DNA of 64,000 nt, taken from NCBI RefSeq assembly GCF_954871325.1, contig NC_088779.1, positions 22,818,846 through 22,882,845 on the forward strand, in the 5' to 3' direction. This document shows, piece after piece, positions 35,589 to 48,713 of this stretch. This DNA is from Gordionus sp. m RMFG-2023 (lineage: Eukaryota; Nematomorpha; Gordioida; Chordodea; Parachordodidae). Position numbers and translations under genes: made by a program. The notes under the pieces were generated by a model that worked only from the letters and a program-made list of their open reading frames with translations, searched no databases and was not told the origin of the DNA. Each line of letters begins with the position of its first letter. Position 1 is the first letter of the stretch.

Positions 35589-35978
35589 TCATGATAAAAT
35601 ATTTTTATTTAGATTTTTTATACTTGATTTATAATATTTTAATAGCATTTTTTGACATTTCAAAATTGTACCACCAACATAAATAGTTTTAAAATATCCA
35701 TCATATGATCCTATTTTACAAATAAGTGGAATTGCCGAAGCTACTATTAGGTGTCCTTTTTTATTTAGTCTCAATATTAATATTCTTGAACTGGGCTGAT
35801 AGTATTTAATTGATAATGAATTGTCCACTATACCACTTCCATAATCACCATGCAATACATTCACGTATTTTTTGATAATATCAAGAATATCTGATTCTGA
35901 GACATTAAAAAAAGAATTTTCATATTTGGCATTTAATTTTATTTCTAATAAGAGATAACGGTGTTTTAATCGTACCAT
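35589..35978 (-). CDS. POP5: Ribonuclease P/MRP subunit POP5
   Basis: POP5 is a small protein subunit of RNase P (tRNA 5' processing) and RNase MRP (rRNA processing) in the nucleus. The 129-residue frame starts MVRLKHRYLLLEI, the canonical POP5 start, and contains VNVLHGDYGSG, the strand segment SSRILILRLNKKG and the conserved C-terminal block FKTIYVGGTILKCQKMLLKY, matching VGGTIRxCQKFL of human POP5. I chose the Met at 35978 rather than the in-frame Met at 36071, because POP5 begins at MVR; the upstream 31 residues are hydrophobic filler. It is a single exon with no breaks, slightly shorter than human POP5 because the acidic tail is missing. Confidence 0.93.
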   Translation of the reverse strand: MVRLKHRYLLLEIKLNAKYENSFFNVSESDILDIIKKYVNVLHGDYGSGIVDNSLSIKYYQPSSRILILRLNKKGHLIVASAIPLICKIGSYDGYFKTIYVGGTILKCQKMLLKYYKSSIKNLNKNILS

Positions 35979-37089
35979 ACTCTTTTGCAAAAAATTTAAA
36001 ATTTTAGCTAAAATATGACTAGCGTAAATCAATAATTTGACGGATGATGTATAGACTAAAAAGAATAACATGATAAATCATTTTAAATGATGAGAGGTGG
36101 TTCTAGAAAAACCTAAACAGGTAGCTATAAGAAAAAATAGAACCCAATGACTAACGCAACAACAATAATTTGTTGAATTAAATTTGGTTAAGATATATTT
36201 CACCGAATTTGGTTTGGAGGGTGATCAATAGAATTTACAAATTTATCATATCTCTTGAGCTATATATTACACTTCCCTAGATGCCACTGGCCATAATATT
36301 AGTAAATCAATCTATATATTTCAAAGTTAGCTTAAATGAGTTTATAGATTAAATTTGGCAGGTTGTTTTCGACATATATGGCTAATTGAAAAAATTAACT
36401 TTATCTGTTATGCTCTGGCCCGATACGCGAGTCCATAACAGCAAACATGGGAGGAATACTACTATGACCAGGGTATTTAGGGGTATGTGGACAAGGATTC
36501 TCAGTTTCTTCCGAATCAAAGTTTTCAGTTACGAATCTAAGTTTTCAGTTACGAATCTAAAAGCTAAGGAAAAACAAATATCGTGCATTTAAATAGAACG
36601 TATGAATTCGCATTTAAGGACGGCACGGCAAGCCGTGTATTTTCAACCCAACACGCTTTAGTTTCATTCGAACTAAATTGTATAAATGTCAGGGGCGTCG
36701 CTAGCCTTTACAATCTCAGGAGGTTCAACTAAAAAAATATTTATGGGGACGGGGGCGTGCTGGACTTCGGCCGGGTTTTATATTAATATATTATTCTTTT
36801 TTAAAATTTGCTCACTCTGAACAATTATTCTGAATTTCATATTTTGTCATTTATTATTTATGCATACAAAATAAAATAGCATATAAATAATTAAAACAAT
36901 ACAAGACATTTCTAAAAATAATATTTTTTAATACAAAATTTATTTATTACATTATAAAATATTTTCAATTGCTGATATAAAAAAATTTAGCGTCTAAAAA
37001 TTACAAATGATTAAAAAAGGTTAATTAATTCATACATATGCCTCAATTAATAATGGTTTTTAAAAACCATATAATAATATAATTCTTAG
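35979..37089. other. No gene; hAT-like end and short tandem repeat
   Basis: AT-rich with the POP5 promoter presumably just above 35978. A 19-bp direct repeat (AGTTTTCAGTTACGAATCT) occurs twice at 36521-36560. CAGGGGCGTCGCTAGCC at about 36689 looks like a hAT terminal repeat related to the CATAGGCGTAGCCAG end at 37090, but no partner end was found. Confidence 0.35.
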
Positions 37090-40000
37090 CATAGGCGTAG
37101 CCAGAAAGGGGGAAAAGGGGAAACCCCCCCTTTCTTCAGAAATATATCACTTTTCGTAAATATCATTTTAAACTAATAAAAAATACGTTCCATCTTCCCA
37201 CTCTCTGTCTCTCAAAAATGTATGCATATATCTTCTTAAACAATAATGAAAGAAATAATGAGAGTTAATAATTTTTTAAACTTAAACTATTGACTATAAT
37301 TTATATTTTTTAAAAAGATTTATATATAAATATATATAAAAAAAGTGATACAAAAATGTATTTAAAAAAAAGAAATATAAGCCATATATAAGTCATAAGA
37401 CAAAAGTCAATTTTATATAATTACTATTAATAGATCTATAAAAATACTAAATAAAATAATAAATAAAAATATGATTTTTTATAATTTTATATAATGAATT
37501 ATATTAATTTATTTTTCTTAATTAAAGTAAAATTTAATTACAAAATTATTAATAAAATTAATTTATAAATTTAATAAAAAATTAACATAACCATATTCCC
37601 ATTTTTTTAAATTTCCTTCCAATTTATTTTTAAAATATATTTTGCAATTTTTTGACCGAGCAACAAGCATCATATTTGTTTTAAGATTGATATGGACATC
37701 AGAAAATATTTTTTAAAGAATGTAAATGAAAAAGGTAATTCTATATTTATTATAATAAACATTAATTTCCTACCAAGATCATCATCGCAAGAAAATTGAT
37801 TCAATTTCAAGTGAAAATAGGGTATCAGAAATATTATGTAACAATCATGAAAATATATCAAAAAAGAAGGATATTAGAATAAATTTAACAAGGATTGATG
37901 AACGTATATTTTATATTTATAATGAATTTATATATCTTTTTTTAGTGATGTTGCTGGGAGATAATAATTCTCTAAATATAAGAGACCTTGATTCAAGTAA
38001 GAACTATTTGAATATTAACATAATTATTATTATTAGTTGTTATTGATTATCAAAAAGATGATCAAATATTAGAGATTGTGCTAGAGAATGAGAAAAGTAA
38101 TCCTATCATCCAGGTAATCCCAATAGGTATTTTATTTTAATATCATTATGTAATTTGCATTTTTTTAAGTTGATGTCGTTGATGAAAGATCTGCAGTAAA
38201 TCTTAGACAGTCAAGAGTTCAAAATATGGATAGTAAAATTTCTATTTTAAAAATATGTAAATAGTTTATTTAGGTACTTTACCATTTGACATAAGCAATT
38301 ATGTTCAATTGGATGTAGTCCCCAAAGACTTTAATATACTAGAGAGTATATATAGGCCACCCAATAATTTTAAATTTCCAAGAGATCTATCTAGAAGGAA
38401 ATTAAAATTTTAATTTAATTGGTTTACCACTTGGCCTTGATTGGCTTACTCACCTTCACAAAATGGGGCTTATTGTAAATATTGTGTTCTATTTGGACCA
38501 TAATATGCTGGTAAAGGTGAACAAAAATTAAAGCGACTTGTGAATTGCCCATATAAACGTTGGAAAGATGCAGGGGAGAATTTTGAAAATCATCAAAACA
38601 ATTTATACCATAAAAATACACAAAATATTATATCATCTCTTTGAGCAATTAATGCTTATGATAGAGATTCTATCATTCATATAATAGGTAAACCATTAAA
38701 AATTATTATAAGAGACCCACAAAGGTACCAGTTTAATTGGCCAACCTTTTGGGTTTCATATTTTATGGCCTTATAATTATTTATTTTTTATAAAGATCAA
38801 GGTAAAAAGAAAATGGCAAATGAAAATAGACTAAAATTATCTCCTATAATAGATGCAATAATTACATGTGGAAATCAATGTATGGCATTAAGAGGTCATC
38901 GAGATTCAGGCAAATGAAAATGATGGAAACTTTAGAGCTATTCTCAGAAACCGAGCAATTGGAGATGATGAGCTCAGGATTAACTTGTTAAATGCACCGA
39001 AAAATGCTACGTATTTAAGCCCCACCATTCAAAACGAAATCATTGATGTGTGTAATGATTTAATATTAAGAATGATAGTTGCCAACATTAACAAGTCTCC
39101 ATTCTTTTCAGTCTTGGCAGATGAATCAACTGATATATCTGGCATAGAGCAAATGTCCTTGTGTGCTCGATATTTATATTCTGAAAATGGTAAAATTTAT
39201 ATTTATTTTATATAAATTATTATCATTTATATAGATGAAGTTCAAATAAAAGAAGACTTTTTGCAATTTATTCCGATTCAAGATATAAGAGGTGAATGTC
39301 TTGCTAACACAATTGATGTTCATCTTAAAAAATTTTAAATTAATGTTAATTTTATGCGGGGACAATGATATGATGGTGCCAGTGCTATGAGTGGACATTT
39401 AAACGGTGTTCAATCACATTTAATAAAAAAATATCCTACTGCAATTTATGTACATTGTGCGTCGCATTCCCTAAATCTAGCCATTTCTGATTGTTGCTCA
39501 ATTCCCGTTATTCTTAGTACCATGGGTTTATTAAACTTTTATTTTAATTATAATCATATATTTAAAAAGGCACAATAGGCAAGGTATATGATATGTTCAA
39601 GTATCCAAAAAGATCTAATGTCCTCAAAAATTTTTTGGCAAAGGAAGAGGCAATAATCATCATAAACTTATGAAAATGTGCCCTACAAGATGGATCCTAC
39701 GACATGAATCGTTTGCAGTTTTTCTTGCATTAGTTGACCCGATAATTGTTGCATTGGAGGAAATATGTGGATGGACAGATACATCAGTGGTGGCAGAAGC
39801 CAATGGAATCTTGAAAGCGATTCAAGATCCTGAGTTTTTATTGGCCATTAATTGCATTAACACTCTCTTCTGCCACACGATATTATTATGCAGAGCCTTG
39901 CAAAGAGTGAACCAAGATATGGTTCAGGCATTGATCTTCGCTGAAGATGCATATAATGCTATTTTACAGATAAGAAAAAATGCTGATTGTGAATTTAGAA

Positions 40001-40953
40001 CGATTTTTAACAAAGTTCAAAAAAAAAGTGCAATCTTAGAATATGATAATAAGCATGCCAAGAATAGTATCAAGACAAGTACATAGGAATAATATTTCCT
40101 TACAATCAGTTGATAAGTATTACAAAATTATTATTTTTATACCACTTATGGACACTTTTTTAACTCAGATTAAAGAACGTTTATTAAACCATAAACTTTT
40201 GCTAAGTAACTTTCAAATTTTGTTATCCTCTAATCCATCTGTGAACATTTCGGATGACATTAGAAATAAAATTCAGTATTTATATAATTTTTATTTGCAA
40301 GATATGGTAGGGACCGAATTAGAAGTAATAAGTGAATTTAAATATTGGTTTGCCAATTTAAAAAGAATGGATATAAAGCCTGATAATGCATTAAATGTAC
40401 TGAATTTTGTAAACACATTAATTGAATTTCCGAACATAACAAAATTATTTCAAATTTCAGCATGCCTCCCAATTACGACATGTACAAATGAAAGAACTTT
40501 CTCTAATTTAAGAAGACTAAAAACATACTACCTCGCAAAATAGATTAAATGGTTTAGCGCTATTAAATATTCATCAGGAATTAACACCAGATAATACTGA
40601 AATAATTAATGAATTATCAAATTCTAAAAGAAAATTCCATATAACATTATAAATTATTACCACGTTTTGTATGATCTATCTTATATTACACAAAACATAA
40701 ATTATTACCTCGTTTTTGTATGATCTATCTTATGACATAACATAAATTAATATTACATTTTTGTGTGATCTATCTATATTAACAATAAACTAATAAAAAT
40801 ATATTTCATATTTCTTCCGGGCTTATTATTTGTTAAAAAAATTTTAAAATATATATAGGATTAATAACCCGGCCCAAAAAAGGGGTCTGGGGGCGAAGCC
40901 CCCAAAAATTTTGTAATTCCCCCCCCTTTAGGAAAATCCTGGCTACGCCTATG
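37090..40953 (+). mobile_element. Full-length decayed hAT (ZMYM-type) element
   Basis: The ends are CATAGGCGTAGCCAG on the left and CTGGCTACGCCTATG on the right. Flanks ATTCTTAG (37082-37089) and AATCTTAG (40954-40961) match at seven of eight bases. G-runs and C-runs follow just inside the ends (GGGGAAACCCCCCC; GGGGGCGAAGCCCCC). The 3.9-kb interior holds one transposase gene on +. Confidence 0.88.
38407..40651 (+). pseudogene. hAT transposase, TTF-finger type, broken
   Basis: Domains appear in order. A TTF-type zinc finger lies at 38407-38630 (WLAYSPSQNGAYCKYCVLFG). The DUF4371-like part is at 38940-39215 (INLLNAPKNATYLSP, FSVLADESTDISGIEQMSLC). YDGASAMSGHLNGVQS and VHCASHSLNLAISDCC follow at 39370-39520, and CPTRWILRHESF from 39676. 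The C-terminal dimerisation region is at 40380-40600 (LPITTCTNERTFSNLRRLKT, then SQNRLNGLALLNIH in a shifted frame). At least five frame changes or stops separate these pieces. This is the hAT lineage that gave rise to host ZMYM-like genes. Confidence 0.85.
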
Positions 40954-40980
40954 AATCTTAGCAACTTACATTGTCATTAA

Positions 40981-41331
40981 ACTAATATAACTCTCCGCTA
41001 CCCTTTTAGACAATGTTTTATAAAATGGACTAATAAGGAAAAATTTATAAGCCTAAACAAAACAATAATTCTTGAAGAAGAGATTTTAAACGGCCAATCC
41101 AAATCATAAATCTATATGGTGGTTAGAGCATCCTCTTAGATCATATGATGGAAGCTAATATAACTCTCCGCTACCCTTTTAGACAATGTTTTATAAAATG
41201 GACTAATAAGGAAAAATTTATAAGCTTAAACAAAACAATAATTCTTGAAGAAGAGATTTTAAACGGCCAATCCAAATCATAAATCTATATGGTGGTTAGA
41301 GCATCCTCTTAGATCATATGATGGAAGCTAG
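40981..41331. repeat. 173-bp tandem duplication
   Basis: Two nearly identical units, about 40981-41153 and 41154-41328, each with CTCCGCTACCCTTTTAGAC and CGGCCAATCCAAATCATAA. The second unit ends exactly where the next hAT element is inserted, and its last bases form that element's target duplication. Confidence 0.9.
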
Positions 41332-42295
41332 CAGAGTTGTTAAAATATACTTTTTAAATGGATCTAGATACAGATACATCGTCTAAGAATTTATCTAGAT
41401 ACATACACAGCTTCTATAATTATCTTGATACTGATACAATTTAAAATGAATCTATGTAATGAAATGATCAAAAAAATTTATTGACTCGATATCACATTAA
41501 TGATTTTTAGATATTAATATAATATATGATTAATATAAATAATTATTATATATCATTAATAAAATAATATAATATATGATTAAATGATTATAAATAATTA
41601 TTAGATTTCAGTAACAACCACTGTCTGTCGGCAAATTATATTTTTTTGTGGAGCTGATGTTTTGATCATCTATATTATAATTTTCCGATGTCCTCACTAC
41701 ATCATCGTGACATCATGTCATAGCTACGTCATGTCATCAGTACGTGTTTTTTTATTTGATTTTTTATTTGTGATTTTATTTATTTATTTTATACAAACAG
41801 ATGAATGGAATTTCGAGAATTGATGGTGTACACATACTTAAAATGGAATGAGAGATTTGAAAAATCGTCTTTGAATTGATAAAAACAATATTCCCTCAAC
41901 TTTGTAAATATGAATGAAACTTTTTATTTCACTTAATCTTTTCTTTATTTTTTAGATTACCTTATCGATTTTCATCTCATATTATCAATTACACATTAAT
42001 GAAATCTCTACAAGATACTCAACTTGTATATTTATATACTCACAATTTTTGTCAGTACTTACGTTATAATTTTTTATACTTATATTTTTCTTTCATAACC
42101 AATAATAATTAAGAAGATAACCAAGTATATTCAAATATTTAAATATTCTTATCCTAACCTACTTATAATCTCCAATCCTTATAAATAACTCTTTCTTTAT
42201 TTTTTTCCACTCCCTTAATGAATTTATTTATCACTAAATTTTATTATTTCATTTTTTTCTTTCTATCTCTATTATCTATTAACCACTATTTCTCA

Positions 42296-42721
42296 AAACC
42301 TTATCAATTCCTTTAATTTAATTTTTATAATATAATAATTTATACCTTCTTTCTCCCCCCCCCCCCTTTTTAATCTTATTTTTTAATTACCTTACAATTA
42401 ATTAATCTTAATAACATTACATTCATCATGTTATTTTTTAACTTTTAGAATATCATAATTAATAGGCTTGATAAGTCACCCCAAATTTTTTTTTGATGAT
42501 AGCCAAACCTTATCAATTCCTTTAATTTAATTTTTATTATTTTTATAATATAATAATTTATATACCTTCTTTTTTCCCCCCTTTTTTAATCTTATTTTTT
42601 AATTACCTTACAATTAATTAACCTTAATCTTAATAACATTACATTCATCATGTTATTTTTTAACTTTTAGAATATCATAATAGGCTTGATAAGTCCCCCA
42701 AAATTTTTTTTGATGATAGCC
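42296..42721. repeat. 209-bp tandem duplication with C-run
   Basis: Two units, 42296-42504 and 42505-42721, share AACCTTATCAATTCCTTTAA, a poly-C tract (12 C in unit 1, about 6 in unit 2), ACATTACATTCATCATG and TTTGATGATAGCC. They lie inside the hAT element and are non-coding. Confidence 0.85.
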
Positions 42722-43217
42722 CTCCAACTACTAGAAATATGCATCTAATATTGACCCATCTACCGGTTTTTCATTATTTTAATGTTTGTTTAATTTCAAC
42801 AATAGTTTATTTATATTTTTGCCTGATTTCTTTATTCGTCTAGACTAACCCTAATCCCTCACATTGCTACAAAACATGATGAATCTATTATTAAAGATAA
42901 GCAAAGAAAATAATAACGATTAAACAAACGCCTTACCCGTTCTAGAGTTACTGGTAGACAAAATAATAAAGAACTACGCTTGAAATGAACTCATCTGGAG
43001 GTTTATTTTTTTTATCTTATGTTTTATATCTATGTTTATTTTATTTTCACCTAGTTTTCCAAATTATACTATCACCACTATTACAATCCCTATGCCTTCT
43101 ATTTTTTAACAAATATAAACATTTAATTCTGTACTATCATTCACATCACTAGGAGTTAATATATATATTACTTTATCCGATTCTCTGAGAAACTTTCATG
43201 AATATTTTTAGAGGAAT

Positions 43218-43778
43218 GTTCAAACTTGAATGTACAGTACGGTTAATTTCATCAACTTTATTAATGGAAAAATATGCAGTAGTTCTGTCGTGGCCTTTAA
43301 AACAATATTTACGACCGTTTTATGGTTGAGTTAACATTGTCGTTCATGATTCTATTTTAGAAGGGAATACCAATGCTGACATTGACAGAAATATCGTTTT
43401 GCGTGTTCAAACTTGAATGTACAGTATGGCCAATTTCATCAACTTTATTAATGGAAATATATGCAGTTGTTCTGTCGTGGCCTTTATAAAAATACTTACG
43501 ACCGTTTTATGGTTGAGCTAACATTGTCGTTCATGATTCTATTTTAGAAGGGGATACCAATGCTGACATTGACAGAAATATCGTTTTGCGTGTTCAAACT
43601 TGAATGTACAGTACGGCCAATTTCATCAACTTTATTAATGGAAATATATGCAATAGTTCTGTCGTGGCCTTTATAACAATACTTACGACCGTTTTATGGT
43701 TGAGTTAACATTGTCGTTCATGATTCTATTTTAGAGAGGAATACCAATGCTGACATTGACTGAAATCGTGTTGTGCTC
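43218..43778 (-). pseudogene. Helitron Rep fragment, triplicated in tandem
   Basis: Three head-to-tail copies of a 187-bp unit (starting at 43218, 43405 and 43592). On the minus strand each unit encodes RKYCYKGHDRTIAYISINKV then DEIGRTVHSSLN, the segment of Helitron replication proteins normally written KYlyKYvyKGhDra. Because 187 is not a multiple of three, the copies are in different frames and cannot form one protein. The units differ from each other by only a few bases, so the triplication is recent relative to other decay here. Confidence 0.75.
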
Positions 43779-43988
43779 CTCTTTTACCAGTATCCCAAGG
43801 CATATACATATCATCTTTATCAGGACGTAATGTGTTTTGTACACTGCTTTGGTAATCCGTCATCACTTTCATCTACAACCCTAAATGATATAAAATTATA
43901 CATTAATTATTTCCTCTCCAGACGACCGCCCAAATTTATTTTATCGCTTTTTCCATCAAAAATTAAAATGTCAACAATGATTTGCTCT
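43773..43988 (+). pseudogene. Helitron Rep fragment, opposite strand
   Basis: A 72-residue frame on the plus strand: YHLYQDVMCFVHCFGNPSS corresponds to the yQDaMaivrxfGkPdlF block just before the HUH nuclease motifs, and RRPPKFILSLFPSKIKM to the RPDlvxRvFxxKlk block after it. The TFTCNPKWPEI centre is badly worn. It is inverted relative to the tandem copies beside it, although in an intact Helitron both lie on one strand, so the element has been rearranged. Confidence 0.6.
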
Positions 43989-45442
43989 TAATTTTATCAA
44001 ATACATAATAAATAATCCTCATTATTTTTTAAAAAAATTATCCTAAATTTATATGTCAATAAAAAAAATATCTTAAAAAATATATAAAAAATTTGCATAT
44101 AAGTTTCATTAGTGTTTAATGGCATTTTTGTAATTTAAATAGACAGCATTTTTTTTTTACTTAACGTAGAAAAATATATATCCCTTATCAAATTCTTTGA
44201 CAAATAATTTCAGAAGTGCAAGACATACATTAAATTTATCTGATATAATAAACAACATATTTTTTAGATATAATTTTAATTGATCATATTACAAAAAGCA
44301 TAAGAGTCGGTTATTTTTATTTTATTTGTCATGATTCTCTAATAAGTGGTTGCCCAGGCCTTCTCAGTTTCCCTTAATACGGAATTTACATGTTTATTTT
44401 CCATATTAGACTAATTGGTAAATCAGATATTTCCCGTTCATGTGATGATATTAAAAATTTAACTATCTCCGAGGCGGGAAAAAATTTTCAAAATTATAAT
44501 GGGTAGGAATGGGCTTGGAACCTCAAAATTAATAATAGCTTGCACCTGACTTGGAAATATCTTTTACAAATTATTAAGGGTTGAGCTGTGCTTGATAAAC
44601 CTTTTTAAAATTATAAGATCTTGGATGCTTCCTAATATTGTGAACTTGAACCTGGCATGACATCTATCGTAAAAAATGAATAAAAATCTCATTCCCCGTC
44701 ATTTTTGACGGGATTTCTACTAGTTTTTAAATGGCTGAATGCGATCTATAATAAAATCAGTTATTAAATCATCTAAAGTGGTTTGGGTTAAAGTCTGAGG
44801 TCTCTTGGAAAAAAATCAATGGACGATGATATTTTTAATTTTTGGAAGGCAATTACGCTAGGCCTTAAAGGAAGGGGATGCAAGAAAAATAATTTAATGA
44901 TATACCCCCTTTTAAAAAGTTAAACTATTTAAAAATTAGATTGCAAATCTTATTTGCTGATAATTTCAGCAGAATATTTTCTTTTAGATTTTTTCTCCTT
45001 CCCCTTTTTTATTTGGATTAAGAGTGTTTGATGTTTTCTCTTAAAATTTAAATTGTAAACATTTATTTAGTATCTATACTCTTAAATGTTTTACAATGTT
45101 GCAAGTTGAAGTAATGCTAACTGAAATTTGCATATTTATGGTAGACATGGCAAACATTTTACTAACAGAGATTTGTTTTCTTTATTTTAAGATATGATTT
45201 TAAAATATAATCTATAAATTGGCTATGGAAAAATGTCGTCATTTTCGTCATCAATATTAATCTTAAAAATCATTATAATAATTAATATAATAGAATAAAA
45301 TAAAATAAAATAAAATACCAATTCCATTACAATTAAAAAAGGCAAATTCCTTGAGATGGATTGTAATATCAGAATTTGCTTGTTATTAATAACTCGGATA
45401 TAATATTTAATTAATATTTATATATTCTATATAAGTTTTAAT

Positions 45443-45520
45443 ATTTTACATATATATATATATATATATATAAATTTTAATATTTTACATATATATATAT
45501 ATATAATTTTTTAATATATA
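45443..45520. repeat. TA microsatellite
   Basis: Two (TA)n tracts, 45451-45471 and about 45489-45504, each preceded by TTTTAATATTTTACA, apparently a short local duplication. Confidence 0.8.
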
Positions 45521-45764
45521 TATTAATATTAAGTTATATGCTCATATGAAATAAAATAAATTTTACATTCAAGTATTTTTATTTATAATATAAAAAAGCG
45601 TTAAATAGAAGTATATCAAAATGTATCTTAAAAAGTATCTAAAAACAGATACAGATACCTCTAAAATAATATCTAAATACAGATACAGATACTTTAATCA
45701 AAAATCTATCTAGATACAGATACCACATTTTTATATCTAGATACTTTAACACTCTGGAAGCTAG

Positions 45765-47612
45765 ATAAGTAATCGAGAAAATTATTGTGAGATATAAAAT
45801 TTCTAAAAGATTATCTTCCATTTTTAATAATATATAAACGACTACACAGTTGACCATTATTGCTTATCTAAAATATGCAATCATATGTTCTCAGCGGTAT
45901 TAATAATCTTAATTTACATTGCCACACAAATAATAGATGCTGGTTAATTTGCAATCATAACCATGATACCTCACGATGTTAACTCATAGTATTTATTATG
46001 TTAGATAAACTGATAAAACAAAAACACTAAAAATCTTTATAAGAAATTATATAAATATATTGAAGTCTTAAGTTATTTACACGGCAAGGATGCCATATTA
46101 GAAATGAAACATTTTAACCAGAGTGATATGATGAAAGCAATCAGGATTTTATATATTATTGTCTCACCACCTCCATTTAATATATTATATCTTAAAATAA
46201 TAGTAGTTTGTAATAATATCAGAAATATACTCGTATTAAAAATTTAACTCGAAACTGTTTTTTCAAATAAGAAAAAAATAGCTTTCCTTAAAACACAAAA
46301 AGAGCAGAAAAGATATCTAATTTATTATATCCATTGTGGGATGAATAATAAAATGTTTAACCTTTAATAATATTTTCACATATAAATAGATGGCGTTAAA
46401 GAATTGAATGCAAATTGTTACTTATATTTATTATCAAAAGCATTTGTTAGTAAAATTTATTATTGTAATATATTATATAACTCTCAAATACGTCTGTAAA
46501 AGTGGCATTTTACCTAATATTTTATAACCAATTATATATTATTATAGGGAATTATATATATGTGTACTTTTTTATAAAGAAATCTACTATATTTAAAATA
46601 TTTTTAGAAAAGACATGGTAATTAATTAAATTTAAAAATGAATATTATAGTTGACTAGTGATTTTGAACTCGGCTAATTACAATATTAAATTTGATAATT
46701 TAAAATTAATAAATGATTATATTTATTTAATTAGGTTTATATAATAATTTAAATAATAAAAGTCAATTAAGCTTCTTTATTAGCTTACAATAATATTTAT
46801 GCAATATTGTAAATTACTCATATCATTTTGCCTGCAAAAATTTGGTCAGGAGAGTTTAAATTTATACGAGTAATAACATTTTCACAAAATACAATAAAAA
46901 AAATTAAAATAGGGGAAAAATTATGATATAAGTAAGATATAACTTGTTCTTCTGATACTAATATTTTTAATTGAGTTAAATGTTTCTTTCAATAAATCTT
47001 TACTGCTGGGACATAAATTATCAATTTTGAAATCCCAATATTTACATTTATATTATAAATTTAATTGACTTAATTGGCTATGCTTTAAATTTGAATTTTA
47101 GCTTGCATATTATAATAACATAAATATTAATTTATCTTGATTTCAATATTTAACATTCATGATTTTGCGTAAAAATTTAAAAAACTGGATGCACCAATGT
47201 AAATTATAATATCCTATACAGGACATATCGCTTAGGATAAGAAGTAACAATTTTATAAAATTGAAAATTTCCGATTTTTCAGAGCCCATAATTTTATAAT
47301 GTGCATGAAAAAAAATCTTATTAGAAAAAGAAATTGGTTAAAACAGAGTTTGAAAAATATTTTCAAATATTTATTGATAGATATTCTATGCATGAAAATT
47401 GAAAAAAATTACTTATAAAAGATTTTAGCATTTTTAGGTATTTGATCGAAGATCTTTATTCTTCAAAAAAAAAATTAGAAATTATAGTAAAGATTTCCTT
47501 TTCAAGAGTCAAGATAAAATATTTGTTATTTTATTCATATTACATTATTTTTCTCAATTTAATCTTAATTTTGTCAAAAAATCCAAGAATAGATATTTAT
47601 GATGCTCATTTT
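45765..47612. other. No gene recognised
   Basis: AT-rich DNA between the hAT element and the nested LTR elements. No frame, repeat or splice pattern that I can support. Confidence 0.4.
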
Positions 47613-47840
47613 TAAAATAATCTATTCAAATTAATTATTTTTTAAAATATTTTCTTTTTTATTCTTTTTTTTACTATATCTAAAAACATAGTATATATAT
47701 ATAAAAAAAGTTAATTGAAAAATATATAATATCACGTTTTTGTGAATAGTTAAATTATATCAAACACATCAATTTATAATATAAGATTAACTATTCAAAT
47801 TTAAGATTAATTCTTTAAATTTATATATGATCAATCAACA
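47613..47840 (-). repeat. 3' LTR of outer element
   Basis: 228 bp; pairs with 55319-55546. The polypurine tract lies at 47841-47853 on the minus strand. Confidence 0.88.
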
Positions 47841-48282
47841 TTCCCCCTCTTCTACAAAGAACGAAGCTTCTTCTCAGCAGTCATCGAGAGCTTGTTGTCC
47901 CAGAAGTTTTTTCCCGTTTCGATTGTACTCGGTTTTATCTTGGCTAGCGCATAAGTCTCAAATGTTCTCGTAGGCTTGATTCTATCACGTAGGTTTGATA
48001 AAATCGTTTATTAGAGTTGCGTGAGTTTGTACGTTTTTTGTAGGCTTGATATCCTTATCGTATGTTGTTCACATTTCTCAAAATTGTTATTATCATTAAT
48101 CCAGTTGAATATTGGAATTTGGAATAAATCGGAATATGTAATTTGGAATAGTTGATCAAATCAAATATATGAATAATATGCACGAATAAAATTTTGAATT
48201 TCGGAACAATAAAATATGTAATAAGGAATGATAATTTATGGAATAAGGAATAAAATAAGGAATGATAAATCATAATGATTAT

Positions 48283-48539
48283 TGTTGCGTTATTCTAATT
48301 TCTTAATCTTATTATATATTTTTATAATCTAATTTTTTGTTATTTGTTATAATCTAATTTTATTTTATAAACGGCGTAACCTTACTTTTTTATATATTAT
48401 TTTACTTTTTTGTATTTTAGAAAATGTATATATACCTTTAGAAAAGAAAAAGAAAGGAGTTAATAAAATATATTTTTTATTTAATAAAGTTAATATAACA
48501 TATTTATTATTCACCGGCACATATTCATGTTACTCTACA
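48283..48539 (+). repeat. Gypsy 5' LTR
   Basis: TG...CA ends; 257 bp. Almost identical to 53542-53799. The transcription start should lie within it; no clear TATA box can be chosen in such AT-rich DNA. Confidence 0.92.
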
Positions 48540-48557
48540 TGGTGCCTCCAGTTTTGG
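48540..48557 (+). other. Gypsy primer-binding site
   Basis: TGGTGCCTCCAG directly follows the 5' LTR and has the TGG start of a sequence complementary to a tRNA 3' CCA end. I cannot name the tRNA. Confidence 0.6.
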
Positions 48558-48713
48558 CAAAAGAAACTCGCCTTATGGAAATTTTTTTTTAAAAATAAAA
48601 TTTTTTTTTTCCCTTTGTAAATTTAATAAAAAAAATTATAAAATGGTACAAACAATTCAATATAAGATGGATAAAAAAAAGGGTAAGTCATTTCAAAATT
48701 ATTTTCATCAATT

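Larger units (their letters stand above)
41332..45756. mobile_element. hAT-type element carrying Helitron fragments
   Basis: Termini CAGAGTTGTTAAAATATAC and (inverse) CAGAGTGTTAAAGTATCTAG, with many subterminal copies of ATCTAGATACAGATAC-like motifs at both ends. The perfect 8-bp duplication GAAGCTAG flanks it (41324-41331, 45757-45764). No hAT transposase is recognisable in the 4.4 kb; instead the middle holds Helitron pieces and tandem repeats. It is therefore a non-autonomous hAT that was invaded by, or assembled from, other elements. Confidence 0.8.

Noticed and set aside
35979-36071. 31-residue hydrophobic N-terminal extension of POP5
   Set aside because: POP5 proteins start at MVRxKHRY; the extension looks like a signal anchor only because of AT-rich composition.
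45443-45520. AT-repeat as an origin or attachment site
   Set aside because: Simple TA microsatellite tracts are expected in DNA of this composition.
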